From Pseudoscleropodium purum (Eukaryota; Streptophyta; Bryopsida; Hypnales; Brachytheciaceae): DNA of 64,000 nucleotides. Made by a program: the position numbers and the translations under genes. The DNA is taken from positions 14,686,173 to 14,750,172 of the forward strand of contig OZ017798.1 in the NCBI GenBank assembly GCA_963969395.1, given 5' to 3'. Under the pieces are notes generated by a model that saw only the letters and a list, made by a program, of their open reading frames with translations, made no database searches and had not been told where the DNA came from. Positions 20,880 to 33,634 of the stretch are shown in pieces (positions within the stretch are counted from its first letter, which is position 1; the number at the start of each line of letters is the position of its first letter).

Positions 20880-23860
20880 AAGCTATTGCTGAGTTTCCTA
20901 GTTTGTGAATGATTTCTAAAAAAATTGACGTGTATCTAGATCTCTATCCCAATTGGCAGTAGCATAAGAGTAAAGTATGTTTTCATCACTCAATTATAAC
21001 AAAATTCCATAGTCAATTGTGCAGCTTAAATATTGTAGTATTTTCTTTGCAGCTTACATGTGTGCTAATTCTAGTGTTTACATGTACTTAGAGACGTAGT
21101 TAATAACATAGCTAATATCAAGGCGTATATATGAAAGATAGATGAAGCTACCCACTAGTGAATGATACGTTGCTGGATCCACACTTGTAGTTCCCATCTT
21201 CTGTTGGAGATGTGTCTTGGGGTTGAGCGGAAGCTTTGGGGAGTTACAATTTGCCAATCCAAACTTTTTCAAGAATTTGAGGATGTAACCTTTTTTATTT
21301 ATGAAAATGTTGTTATCATGTCTGTATATTTTGACCCCAAAATAGTTACTAGCTTCACCCATGTCTATCATTTATTCGTTTGGAATTCCATTTGTAGTTG
21401 TTTTTTGAGCAAATTGATTTCCTACTAGCCATTTCCAATGATTAGGAGGTTGTCCACGTATAGCAGCAAGATCATTAACTTTCCTTCTTTCCTAAGGAAA
21501 TACCGGTTGGGGTCATTTTCACTTTGTGGCGTGCCCAATTTGGTAAGCCATGCGTTGATGCGGTCATACCATACTTGTAGAGGTTGTTTAAAGCTATAGA
21601 TGGCTATGTTAATCTTACAAACCTTTATTGTATCACTAGCTTTGCGGAACCCATTGAGAGTTTTTATTAAGATGTCTTCATTGATGGTTTCGTTTAAAAA
21701 AGCGGTAATTACCTCCATTTGTAACAACGGTCAATTGTGTTTTGCCACTAGTGCCAATACGAGAAGGATGGTCGACCATTTTACTATTGGCGCAAATATA
21801 TCATGGTTGTCCACGCCTTCTCTTTGCTGGAATCTTCTTGCAACTATTCTGGCCTTAAGCTTGTGAATTGTTCCACTTGCATTCTTTTTAATTTTAAACA
21901 ACCACTTTGTTGTTATGGGCTTCTCATGTTCAAGGCAATCTACTATACTCTATGTTTTGTTTTTTTAATATTGAGTCAATTTCACTCTGAACAACAGTCC
22001 TCCATTTAAATTGCTTGATTGCAACTAGAAAATCTATAGGCTCTTCTTGCAATTTGGATAGTAGAGACCAAAAGTCTTTGAATCTTGTCAATGGCTTTTT
22101 GTGTTGGCTTGGATATGGCCACACAGTAGGTCTAGTTTGTCAATCACTTGGCACAAGTCTCGTACAATTATTAGCAGATTCTTGGAGTGAGAAGTTGATG
22201 TCATAGGGGTTGTTCAATACAAGTGATGATCAACACTATCAATGAGTTGATAGTTTGAGGATTCTAGTTGGTTGTTAAAGTCGAGCAAATTATATTGGAG
22301 TGATTGGCCTACATCAAGTTTAGATTTGGTTCCTTGGTCTATAGGTTCTTCGTTGATTTCAATTCCTCCCCCGATGCTATTTGCCGCAAGTTCAAATCCA
22401 ATATCTATTTCCACTACATCTAGATGATTGATCCCAACCTTTGATTCATCAAACACCACATCTCTATTGATCATTATTCTTTGTCTAGCATGGTTGTAAA
22501 GTCTATAGGCCTTGGTTTCATTGTTGAAGCCTATGAACATGCATTTTTGTGATTTGATGTCTAGGTTCTTCTTTTCTTCTCGTATCACATGTACGTAGGC
22601 AATGTAGCCAAAGATTTTTAAGTTGGAGACATTGGATATTGTACGTGAGTAGTGTGCTTTTGGAATTTCTCCAAAATTTGTTCTTGTAGGACTTCAATTG
22701 ATAAGGTACATAGCATGCAATATAGCCTCTATCCAAAGATAAGTTGAAGGTTGCAATCATGAGAGATGCTTCTAGCTCTTTCCATAATCGTCCAATTCCT
22801 TCTTAACAAGACTCCATTCTATTGTGGAATATGAGCTTGTGTGAGTTCACGTTGAATACTGCTTATCATGCAAATATTTGAAAATTCTATTGATTTATAT
22901 TTGCCTCCCCAATTTGAATGAAATGCCTAGAATTTGTTACCACTTTCACTTTGATAGAGTTTCACTTTTGCATTTTAGAAAATACATCAAACTCTTACGA
23001 GAGTAGTTGTTAGTGAATATCAATATGTAATGGGATCCACTTAGGGACAGAGACTACATGGGACCCATGAGTTTAGAGTGTACTTGTTGTCCTAGCTGTC
23101 CTAGCTTAGTTGCTTTGGTTTTTGATCGGCGCAGGAAGCAGTCCCTATGTTGTTAGCCCACTACTCAACATGAGCAAACAATGCTTTCTATTGTGAGGCT
23201 TGGCAAGCCTATAATTTTTGATGACTTTAGTAGGTGTTGCATTTGTATATAGCTCAAGTGCCTTAGATGGTGATGCCATAGGCCTGTAGTGTTGCTTCAC
23301 TAGAAGAAACCCACGTTTAAGTTGATGGATTTTTCTAGACATCTAATGTAACAAGCTGTATTTTTATGTCAACAATTACATTCACCATAACATTTTCAAG
23401 TTATGATGGACATACTTGTTGACATAAAAGCACAACTAGTTACATTAAATGTCTAGAAAAATTCGTCAACTTAGATGTGAGTTTCTTCTAGTGCTTGTCT
23501 CAATTGTTAATGCAATCATGTCATTTGTGAAGTAGTATAATCCATTTGATAGATCTCTTTTTCCAGATGCCACAAATGAATGCATTTTTTATCGTCAATA
23601 ACCCAACATTCTTGGCTAGAGAAAATAACTTAGTGATTAATATCGATGATAGCTCCTATTGAAATCAAATTTTTTCATACTAGGAACGTATTTAACGGTC
23701 TTGAGCTTTATTGAACCATTTTCAATGTGTACAAATCTAAAGCCAAAGCCAATGGTAGATCTAGAGCCTCTTACAAGATGGGAATCCCTTCCTTTGGTTT
23801 TTATGTCGCTAATCTCTATACCAAAGGAGCTCAAGGAGTGATCTAGTTTATGCAAATTTT
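20880..23860 (-). pseudogene. Copia pol remnant (protease, integrase, RT, RNase H)
   Basis: RT pieces: QMEVITAFLNETINEDI at about 21720, close to the usual Q-M-D-V-x-T-A-F-L-N box, and LLLYVDNLLIIGNG at about 21430, the catalytic YVDD box with the second Asp replaced by Asn. MGEASNYFGVKI (about 21365) and the downstream frame are the usual post-RT Copia segment. 22214-22588 carries the integrase C-terminal KSQKCMFIGF motif. 23145-23290 is GAG-pre-integrase-like (LAKPHNRKHCLL) and 23640-23855 is the protease-region remnant. It is inactive. Confidence 0.8.
23298..23493. mobile_element. CACTA-type MITE nested in the Copia remnant
   Basis: The ends are CACTAGAAG and CTTCTAGTG, and almost the full 196 bp folds into a hairpin. 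A 3-bp target duplication CTT flanks it. The terminus is close to the canonical plant CACTACAAGAAA. It carries no coding capacity. Confidence 0.9.
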
Positions 23861-23909
23861 AGGTGATATGGCTTGTGGACCCATTTTCTAAATACCAAGG
23901 ACCATTTCA

Positions 23910-24824
23910 CTAGTAGTAGTATGGATCATAGTAATAATAAGAGTCCTGGTCAAGTTGCAAGTCTATGATTTCAGCAAAGTTTGTATAATTTGTTGTCTTG
24001 GAAGCCTCTCTATCAAGATAGACATGTAGATTATGAGGCAACCTACAATCTCTAGCTAGGTGCCCTGGTTTATGGTAGTTGAAACATAATGTAGGCAAGC
24101 GTAGAGGTCCATAATAGTCTCTACTTGGAAATCCTCACCTTTTGAACAACTGCGGCCAACAACTCCTTTTTCAACCACCGTAATTTGAGTTCATGGTGTT
24201 TGTGTTTATTTTTGAATTTGCACTTGCTGTCAATGCCTATTCATCACCCAACTATTGGTTATAGTGTTGTTGTCAATGCACCTTGGAGAGTAAACTTGCG
24301 CTCAATTTGTCAAATGACATATTTGAGTCTAGGTGTGCTAATGTTTGTATCATACTCCCGAAAGATTGTGAAAGCCTGTTTATTATCATTTGATTGACAT
24401 TTTTATCATACAATTCCTCACCCATGCTCTTGAGACAATTTTTCAATTCTTTGGTCTTTTTAATGTAAAATCCTCTATTGATCCTCCCTCATTCATCCTA
24501 AGCAACTATAACTGACCCATCAACGTCAGTATTTGCAACTGGTCACCAAAGTTAAAGTGGTCTTTGAGAATTTTCTAGATCAACTTTGGATGTGAGTGGT
24601 CTACTATAAGGTCAATTAGATCGTCGGATACTTAGAGTAACAACAATCGACATGCTAAAACTTTCTTTCCCATAAGTTGCGCCTTTGTTAGGGCCTCCCC
24701 ATCTATTGTTGTTGGAAAACACGGTATGGACTTGCTTGATTTCAATGATAGCCCACTGGCCTTTTGTCCTCAACATGACTTTCATCTTCAACACCCAAAT
24801 GTAGTAATTAGACAAACCCTTCAA
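23910..24824 (-). pseudogene. Copia gag remnant with degenerate zinc knuckle
   Basis: LSNYYIWVLKMKVMLRTKGQW (about 24815) is the usual start of Copia gag. LCFNYHKPGHLARDC (about 24090) is the CCHC knuckle with the second Cys replaced by Tyr. The frame is disrupted between the two. Confidence 0.75.
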
Positions 24825-25192
24825 CTTGTCTCCCTCCCTGAAAGTGACACTTGTATTGTTTGCCCTCTTTTTCTTCTACTCCATGATTCTATTTTTGTTG
24901 TAGGAGCAACGCTTTGACTATCAAACAAAAAATCCTTCTCTCTCTCAACTTCAAATCTCGTCTCTCCTCTCTAGACTATAGATCTTGTCTTTCCTCTCTT
25001 GCTCTAATACCATGAAGAAATTCAAAGCTAATAAGAACTCAACAAACACACTAGTGTACTAAATGCTCGCTCAGTTAATGTTGATAAAAAATCTAAAGAA
25101 TTATATACATGCATGCTTGAATTAGTAGCATTAGCCCCCTCATTCTAGCTTAAATGAATTGTAACTACTAGCACTACTTCCACTAATTAATT

Positions 25193-25519
25193 TTGTACAA
25201 GGAACAATTACAAACATATAGTCATTACAAAGCAGGTAGACGTGCTTGGATGATTGGAAAATGGACAAGGTTGAGAGTACATTCTTCAACACGGAAGAAG
25301 AAAGTTGAATTATATGTGCACAAACTAAGAAAAGACTTAGAAATAGAATATAACAAATTTTGGAACGTGATGGATATGAATGCATACTTTGGTAGTTGTG
25401 ATGGTGTACTTTACAAGGCAAAACTACTTATTTGGATCACGAATGTGGTTCTTACTTTAGGGCATAGTACTTTGAAAATTGTCTATAATTGTGGGTTCAT
25501 TGGATCCTATTGTAATTAG
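25193..25519 (+). pseudogene. Fragment of a plant PMT-type methyltransferase
   Basis: The frame contains FWNVMDMNAYFGSCDGVLY, then IWITNVV, and then IVYNCGFIGSY. These correspond to the conserved R-N-V-M-D-M-N-A, V-M-N-V-V and I-Y-D-R-G-L-I-G boxes of plant putative methyltransferase PMT proteins, which act in Golgi cell-wall polysaccharide methylation. The G-G-F motif is changed and only about a hundred residues remain, so this is a non-functional fragment. It lies next to the Copia 5' end and may have been moved or cut by it. Confidence 0.75.
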
Positions 25520-27200
25520 TAAAATTTCATTTATGTTTGAAACAACCATTACCAATTGATTTCTTCTTTGTTTATTAAAATGTATTATTTGTGATATCTT
25601 TTCAACAAATCAAATTTACTTATACTAATGATGGAACTATTTTTCATGCATTTTCAAGTATGAAATATATTCAACCTATCTACACACATTTGCCTTGTTG
25701 CATGCATAGAATATATTCTTAGATGTCTACAATTATAATTGCACTTCAAACAATTTGTTCAAACACTTTAGAAACAAATGGTATTGTTATCGTAAAAGAT
25801 ACAAATGCTATCATTCAAAAATTTTAAAAATTGTTGAATGCATTGCACTAGAATCTATAGTTAATTGTTTTTTAACATTGAAAAAGGTGCAATTTTTGAT
25901 AGAGATGTAAAAATCTCAATAGCTCAAAAGCAACAACCAGAAAGTATTATTTAGATATGATATTTATTTGTATGTTCTACATGGGAGTAGAAAGTCTTGT
26001 TGCTAGATGTATTTTGTGTATAGAGACCAATTTGTGTCAATGACTTAGTGAATTATTGAAAGACTTTTAAGACTTATTTGTACTAAATTGTGCGAGAGGT
26101 TTCATGAAATTTCCTGTAAGTAATGGACATACCAATTATTTCTAGAACACTAATAGGAGGTGAAGAATGTTCTTTGATGAGTCTTTCTCAAAGTGGTATA
26201 TTTTAAGTGAAAGTTGATATTAGTTACATTATATTGAATGCAATTTAATATGCTCTCTAGATCTAGAAAATATAGGGACCATTGTAGTGATTGCTAGCAA
26301 TAGAAATGATGATGTTTATCTTATGGAAAGTCTTCATGTTCACTAAAGAGCAATGATAAATGAGAGTATTAATGATGTTCTTAGATGCCTAACTATATAG
26401 ACATTGTAGTATAAATTGTGAGTTCCTTTCCTTGAAGGACCTCATGTTTTTTGAAACATTCTCAAGATCTAGGAATAAAATAGTCAAGAACCTTAGTATC
26501 ACTTGGTGGTGAAGCGGTGCACTTCCCTCCACACCCACAAGTTGTCTTGTTAAGGATGTAAATTCATTGAAAGAAGATATGAAAGGAACCAAAGTCTTTC
26601 AAATTCTTATTTCAATTCAATTCTTGATGCTATTATATTTAAAAACCAAGATGAATTTCCATCAATCTTTCCAACATCTTGTTTTTTGATTGACACACCT
26701 AGCAACATCCATGTGGAAGTGCACAACCTCAAGTCCTATGAAAGGGGCCTTTAGCAAACCTCTTCAATGTCATTAGCTCTATGTCATCAAAGAATTTAAT
26801 GTGTTTGTTGAATGTGTTGTGCTCTTTGCTCAGGAAGTAGCAGAGTGTCTACATGTCTCTGTAATTGCTTTTGCAAATTTAATGCTTTCCAGAATGCTTG
26901 GTGTCTGGAACATACCTGAAGATTTCAACTTCTATGTTGAAAGCTTCATGAGATGAGTCTGTTTTGATAATGCATGGCTTGGAATGTGGTAAAAATTCAA
27001 AAATAACCCTAGTCTGTTATGCCATAATTCTGGTTGTTCCGCAGATACAAGAGCTACCGCAAACTTATACTATTAAGAATTACTCAGTCAAGTTACAATT
27101 GGGATCTGTAAAAGGTTACAACCACTCTCGAGAGGCGTGCTGATCATGATGTGTAGGAGCTTTCATTTTGACATAACCCCGGAATTGGTGCTTTGAAGAA
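25520..27200. other. AT-rich stretch without recognised gene
   Basis: Only short frames are present and no repeat match was noted. The bases just before 27201 are less AT-rich and hold the probable leader and promoter of the zinc-finger gene. An in-frame TAA at 27174 precedes its start codon. Confidence 0.5.
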
Positions 27201-29014
27201 ATGGGAGAAACTCCACCCCGGAGAGCGCCCGGGCAACGACCTCGCATGCTGGTTTGCTACCTCTGTAGCAAGGAATATGGCAGTAAGAGGTTAGTATCCG
27301 CTTCTCAATGCAACCACCATTTTAAACCCCAATTTAGGCTTCTTATTGTTTTAGCAGTTTCGAGTGGGTCATATGGAGGATTTCTTTTGTATCTCTTGAC
27401 CAACACGTGCAACGTTCGTCAATGATTCTAGTGATATTAATTTTGAAACCTTCTGGATTATTTTTTCACAATATAATCAATCAAATAGGTCAATATAAAT
27501 CCATAAGTTTTGTCTCCGTTACAAATTCAGGAAAGATCACTAGAATTTAGCGTCACTAATACGCAAATTCAGTGACAAAGTGTACATGCAAGTCTAATAG
27601 TCACGACCGATGTTTAGCGCAGTTTACCTATCCATATTCCCCAATGCCAAAAGAGGTGGCTGCAGGAAGAAGAGCAGAAACCGAAGAAGGAACGTCGTCC
27701 TTTGCCTCTACCTCCTGAAAAAGAGCCTCCCATCAGGACCGGTGGCGGTGCTGCGAGCGCTCAAGAGATTGACGACTTCAACGACGAGTAAACTTGATAC
27801 CCTTATGCTTCATGTTATTAAAATCATCAATGCTGAAGTATCATGCATTATCAGGCAGTAGTATAGCGCTTAATTAGCTATCTGTAATGTGCTATGATTA
27901 TGACATTGCTTGATTCCTTATATGATGGATTGAAAGAAACAAGAACGTCCCGATTGATCGTTTGTACTTAGTGGAATCCCAAAACGAAGTGTTCTACAAA
28001 ACCTAGCTGCATGCCTCCCTGTGAATTTGTAATGCCATTTAAGACAGTTTCTAACGAAACCCTGTCAATTGCAAACTGTTTGGCTTGGTTTTGTAGAACA
28101 CCTCTAGCGTGTGACTGTGTTCTCTAGTACTGATGTTGTAGTTGAATGTGCGATCTCCTATTGAATATGTGGTTTCTAAAGAAGACTTGGATGTATTGAG
28201 TTCACTATTTGGCCAATTCGATGTAGGGCCCGAGCTGCATTCGAGGCTAGTTTGGAACAATGCCCTCATTGCCGACGACGTTTTGTTCCCACGGCCTTGA
28301 AGTATCATTCGAAAGCATGCACTGCTGCGAATCCTGCCAAGCCAGCCGGCACTGGCCTTACTCCCATGTCATTAACCAATAGACTGGTTCCCGGTGCCAT
28401 TGCTGGATCGCAGCATGGAAATGCAAGTACGTGGGTAATCGTTTCTTCGCATTCTAACTTTGATTTTGCTGATAAATTCCAATTTCTTTGCTTGACGTAC
28501 TGATGTGAATGCACGTGACTGAATATATACGGTAGGTATTTTCGTTTACTCTTTTGTTTGTTCAAGCTCCTGAGCACGTATACACTCGTGTTGTCAGAAT
28601 TTGGAACAATCTCACAGAGTTTGAAATTGGAGTGAAACAGGAGAACAACCTCCACCACTGTACAGAATGACGGGCCAATATTTGAAGCAATTCTTGAATA
28701 AGCAAGGAGCAACTGGTACAAGGTCGCCAAGGGCGGGTAGAGATCACTTGTTGCCTGCTCCGAAAGACCCTGTAAGACCAAAGAAATAATGAACTTCTCT
28801 TGTCCTAGCTTTCAATGAATTTCATTGTCCGCGAGGGTAGAGCATTTGGATATGGAGTCAACTCTACCACGCCAATCAAACTTATTCTTGCACGTGATTC
28901 ACCTTCTCACAGGGTCAATCCTCGAAGTCACGCGCTGATGTCGAAACCAAGCCATGGCTCAGGAAAAATAAAGCCCAACTCATAGTCGATACTCCGGTGG
29001 AAATCAAAAGCTAA
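27201..29014 (+). CDS. Two-finger C2HC zinc-finger protein (ZNF474/ZC2HC1-like)
   Basis: Five exons with matching phases: 27201-27289, 27623-27787, 28227-28426, 28641-28771 and 28913-29014, giving 228 residues. All introns are GT-AG. The N-terminal GQRPRMLVCYLCSKEYGSKS leads into finger 1 (C19-x2-C22-x11-H34-x3-C38, ending LPIHIPQC). A linker with RRPLPLPPEKEPP follows. Finger 2 is C97-x2-C100-x11-H112-x3-C116. The C-terminal third is basic and probably disordered. Both fingers have the zf-C2HC_2 spacing. Members are poorly characterised and are thought to bind nucleic acid or partner proteins. The start is the first ATG after an in-frame stop (27174). The exon 3-4 junction was chosen for phase; a different junction would change only the C-terminal part. 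Confidence 0.85.
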
Positions 29015-32000
29015 TAAATAACGCAAAGGTAGGAGTTCTCCATTCTTGACTACATTGACATGAGGGGGTAGTCACACATTCTCTGAGAAGCAAAATTCCT
29101 TGAAGAATGAGAAAAGAGAAACAAATGGGGAATCATTCTGCATAAAGAAGGTGTGACACCCCCTTTTGGTGTGGAGCATGGAAATTGGAGAATGGGTATA
29201 CTTGCATGACCAATGGCTGATTTAGTAACCAAATGAGTGGCCAAATTATGTTTCTTTGATGCCCACACACGAAAAGTGAAAGCCCAATTAAAAAATTCTT
29301 CAAGAAATTTTCTTCATGTCCATTCTTCACCTCTTGAGGAGAATAATAGCCATTCTCAATTCTCAAAGAAATGGACTTCGCAAGCCACAATGAGTCAATG
29401 AGAGCATTATTTTCCCATTTGATCTCCAAGAATTGAAAATGGGGTAAAGAAGGTGTGACTATCCCTATTGCCTAGGATGTTTTACAATTAACATCATACA
29501 ACTCTCAAATTCATCTTGTCACTCCTTATCTCAATATCATTGCAATTAATTTCTAAAGGACCAAATGAGATCGATCTCGAGTAGTTAGACATGAAATTAG
29601 TTTTGACACAAGATGTGAACATGTACCTGTTATTGAGTGTCCGAATCAAAATGTTGGTATATTGAATTTTTTAAGCAACCTAGGCAAGTTTGGATAGTAT
29701 ATACAAAACTCCTTTTCTAATTTTGAGATTTGACATTTATATGTGATTTATATGATATAAGATGCAAATGCCAAAAAAATCCGTAAAAATCTCACTCTGA
29801 GAGCTTAAGTTTATTGGCCCTATTTGGTAAAGTGAAATTTTTTTTCTAACTTTGAACATTATAATCTTTCAATCCATGTTGTCAAAGCTTGCCTAAAATT
29901 TCTTCCACACATTCTTGTAGTAGTCTAGCACAAATTTGTATAAGGGAATTTTGAAAATAAACTTAAATTTTTTTCAATGAACTAAAAAATGGGAGTTTTT
30001 CACAATTTCAATCCAAAAAATATCTTGGTCCTTAAGGGTTTAAAGGTAATATTGCAATTTAGTTTTTGTAAAGTAGACAATAGTATGCAATGTAGAAAGT
30101 AGTAGTGCTCTATAAAAAGAGAGAATGTGGTATGTAGTTATAAATATAATATATGAATTTCTATAATTATTTTCAATAATGAATTTCTTATAATTATTAA
30201 AATTATAGAAGATGGTTATAGAAATGGTGGGTCATTCCAAGGTTGTTGTATAGAATTTTTCAAATTTTCAATTAGCAAGGATTATACTAAAGATCGTAGA
30301 GAAAAGATACATTATAAGGAAAGTAATATGGAAATTATACAATTTAGATATGGAATAATCATTTTTACTTGTTTATTAAACTTGAAGAAGTTGATTGTTT
30401 GCTACTACATAGGATGTGAATGTAATATGGGTAGTTGCAAAAGAGACCTATACTATTTTGCACCACAAGTAGAATTATGGAGTTTAAATCAACTATAACT
30501 TTTGCCCAATGTGTTTTTTGGAGAATTAAGCCAATGTACTTGGAATTTTTATTGAAGATGTCCAATTTGGTCACAAAAGATAAAACTTTTTATAATTAAA
30601 TTTTAATTTAGCTAATTTGTCACATTTTATAGTTTAGAGGGTTTTAGTACTATGGAGTATCTTTTTTAAATGATTTAGAACTAAAATTTTTGTGGTTTAT
30701 TTCCACACTAGGTAGGCATGTGGCTATTAAGGGGCACCTATAAAAATACTATTTTTTGTTTACATGTGTGCAAATAGGGGCCCCTTGTGCACACCTTCTT
30801 GAAGAATGAAAATGGTTATAAAATCATTCTTTGGTGAAATTCCTTCATCATATAGTTCTCCCAAATTTTCAATTTTAAGTTTTTTTTAAATTGTTTTTCC
30901 TATTGCTTACAAATTAAATTGTCAAAACACCTATTTTCATGACATTTTGCACTTTTCTAGTTCTCCTACTTAAAAAGAATTTCTACACTTTTCCTTTTTA
31001 GGGTACTTTTTTCTTAGAAGTGTACATTAAACACATATTTTACATTTTTTTCTAATTAAAAAGTACTCCTGAAAAAATCAAAATTGCAATGCCAAATGCT
31101 ACCAAATACTAGAGGGCTTTCTTTCAACTACCCATATGAAAAAGACTTGCATCATGGTGCGAGCCATCACATTGAATTTTGATTTAAGCCTAGGAATATT
31201 AAAGCAAATTGTCTGAAATTGTGAATTAAAAACTATTAGTAGAAAGGTATTAGTATTAATTAATTTATAATCATGAATTAATGAGTTTTTTGAGAGGTGA
31301 TAGAGGGAATTTAGGACAAGGTTGTTTAATCCAAAAAGTTCATATATGTAAGAATGATGAGGAAATTCTTGGAAAAATTAGGACTTTGAATGAGAAAGAC
31401 ATTAAGTAAAAAATGGGAAATAAAAAAAAGAAGGCAAATGGGGAATTTGATGAAAATGAAGAAACAAAATACTACAACTAGAAATCAAAAGTGAATCAAG
31501 AATTTAAAATTTTTGTACAAAAATTATAAAGCTAACTAGTAGGATTAGAAAGAAAGTTAAAACACTAACTTAGTAGTAGAAGCTTAAAGGTAGGGAAAAA
31601 AATAGAAAATTAGTGTGGATTACAATAAATCATCATATGGATGAAATTAATAGATGAAGGAACCTAGAAGATTGAAGGGGGTTCAGAGTAGGAAATTAGG
31701 ATTCTCTTCTCTCTCTTGCTTGTTCCTTGAGTATATTTTCTCTTGGAGTTTGGAATGAGAAAATATATTTTTAAATTTTGAAAAGAAGTACATTTGCAAG
31801 TTAGCTTTTCAAAAAGCTAAGTTTTTCTAAAATTGGAACAAGGACATAGATGGAGTTGTTTTGGTGCAAAGAAATTAGCTGCCAAATGAGATTGAATTGC
31901 CAATTTTGATGAACAAGATCAAAAGAATAATGGGGCAAAAGGATCTAAATTTTGGAGAAGTGATACATTTATTAGTTAGCTTTCTTAAATACTTAGGATT

Positions 32001-33364
32001 GCCGAAATTGGAGCAAGATGGAGCAACTATTTTAGTGCATGGTGATCATTGCTTTGTTGGTTGTAAATTGAATTTGTTGCCTAAACTTGGAGAAGATTTG
32101 GTTTATGTGTTAAAGGTCTTAGGCAATTGTTCCTTGGTCCCTAAGTATTTATTAATCCCTAAAGAACCAACTTATTATTTTTAGCAACATAGTGACTTCA
32201 AATAGGTACTTGTGACTAGAAATTTGCATATTTTAAGCTAAAATTTTTAGAGAAGGTGTAGACAAGGAATATCTTTCATGTGCACTAAATTTCATGACAT
32301 TTGGAAATAAGAGTCAAAAGTTATTGCATAATATATTGTTTGTTTTTCAACTTAGGCAATGTAGGCAAATAAAAAAAATCACTTTTTTCGAAGACAAAAA
32401 TTTGAAATTGATTTTCTAGATTGAAAAATCCTATAGAATTGGTAGTTACAACCACTTTATAGTGTATGGTTATAGTGTATAGTGACACTATACATTGTGA
32501 TTTTGAAATTAAGGATTATATAACTTTAAAATTTTCATTACCACCCCTCTCCCCCCTCTTGTAATTTTGGAAACCAACTTATTTGACAATCAATATGGGA
32601 CAGTTTATCCCGTATTTGTATCCGATATTGTATTTGTATCCAATACTTGTATTCATTATATATTTAATACACATTCATATGCAATATTGTATCCGTATTC
32701 TATATCCATATTAAATATTCTATATATATTTGTATGCAATATTGTATTCTTATTTAGTATTCATTTTGTATTTCATATTTGAACAACTCAGATTAAATCT
32801 CATAATTTCAATGGCTTGTGATTTTTGAAAAATCAATGGCAATTTCGAGGGTAAGCATTTAAAAAAATCAACGACTTGTAAATTTTTTGAGAGGGGGGAA
32901 ACTAATGGAAATCAAGGTGGTACACCTCTTTTCAATGGATAGCTTTGAATCATTTCATTTTGATCAACGAATCAAAAATTATGAAGAGTCTTAGTTTGCG
33001 AGTAGTTATGAATTCTCTACTATAAAATAAACTTTGAATTTATTTTAAAAAGTTTTTAACTCAATTTTCAATATTTTTTGGAAAAAAATAATATTATAGG
33101 ATGTAGATTGCTTATGACAACATTAAAACTATTGGGATTGACATTTTTCAATTCCATAATTAAATTCTCAACAGTTTAGTATTTTGAATCATTCTCTTCT
33201 TTTTTCTACTTACTATTTTTTTCCTACATGTTGTACAATATCAAATCATTTGAAATTTCTTAAGCATATAGCTAATTTGTCTAGGAAAAAGAATTTAAAG
33301 AAGAACCATCATTTTGAAATTTTCTTTTTATAGAAAAGTGAGCTTGTGAAGTACAATTGCCTTG
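29015..33364. other. AT-rich stretch without recognised gene
   Basis: Only short frames. A 95-codon plus-strand frame at 31897-32184 (MPILMNKIKRIMGQKDLNFG) is not recognised. At 32600-32790 there is low-complexity sequence built on variants of 'gtatccgatattgtat'. Confidence 0.5.
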
Positions 33365-33375
33365 TTGTTTGTAAG

Positions 33376-33623
33376 AGGGTTGCTATTATGTGAGCATAGG
33401 AGTGTGAGCCTATAAGCCTAGAATACTACACATCTATGTTATAGGTGTATATACTATAGAAACCATCTATGATTATAGGATATATATGTTACAAATATCC
33501 ATATTATAGGTATTTATGATACATACACCTTCTATAGTGTGTGGAATCTATATTATAGGTACCTATATTGTAGACTCAATGCTCACAAGCTCGCATTCTT
33601 GGGCTCACATACTAGCACCGTTA
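33376..33623. mobile_element. Mutator-like MITE
   Basis: The ends share an imperfect terminal inverted repeat of about 40 bp built around TGCTATTATGTGAGC and its complement. It is flanked by an 11-bp near-identical direct repeat, TTGTTTGTAAG (33365-33375) and TTGTTTGCAAG (33624-33634), with one mismatch. A target duplication of 9-11 bp with long inverted repeats is typical of Mutator-like elements. No coding. Confidence 0.8.
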
Positions 33624-33634
33624 TTGTTTGCAAG

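Larger units (their letters stand above)
20830..25090 (-). mobile_element. Decayed Ty1/Copia retrotransposon
   Basis: The minus-strand order from high to low coordinates is gag, zinc knuckle, protease region, integrase, reverse transcriptase, RNase H, as in Copia. A primer-binding-site-like TGGTATTAGAGC (minus strand, 25012-25001) sits directly after a putative LTR end (ttcttca), so the 5' LTR would start at 25013 on the plus strand. No matching 3' LTR was found near 20.8 kb, so the element is truncated or too diverged. Many frameshifts and stops are present. A CACTA MITE (23298-23493) is nested in it. Confidence 0.85.
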
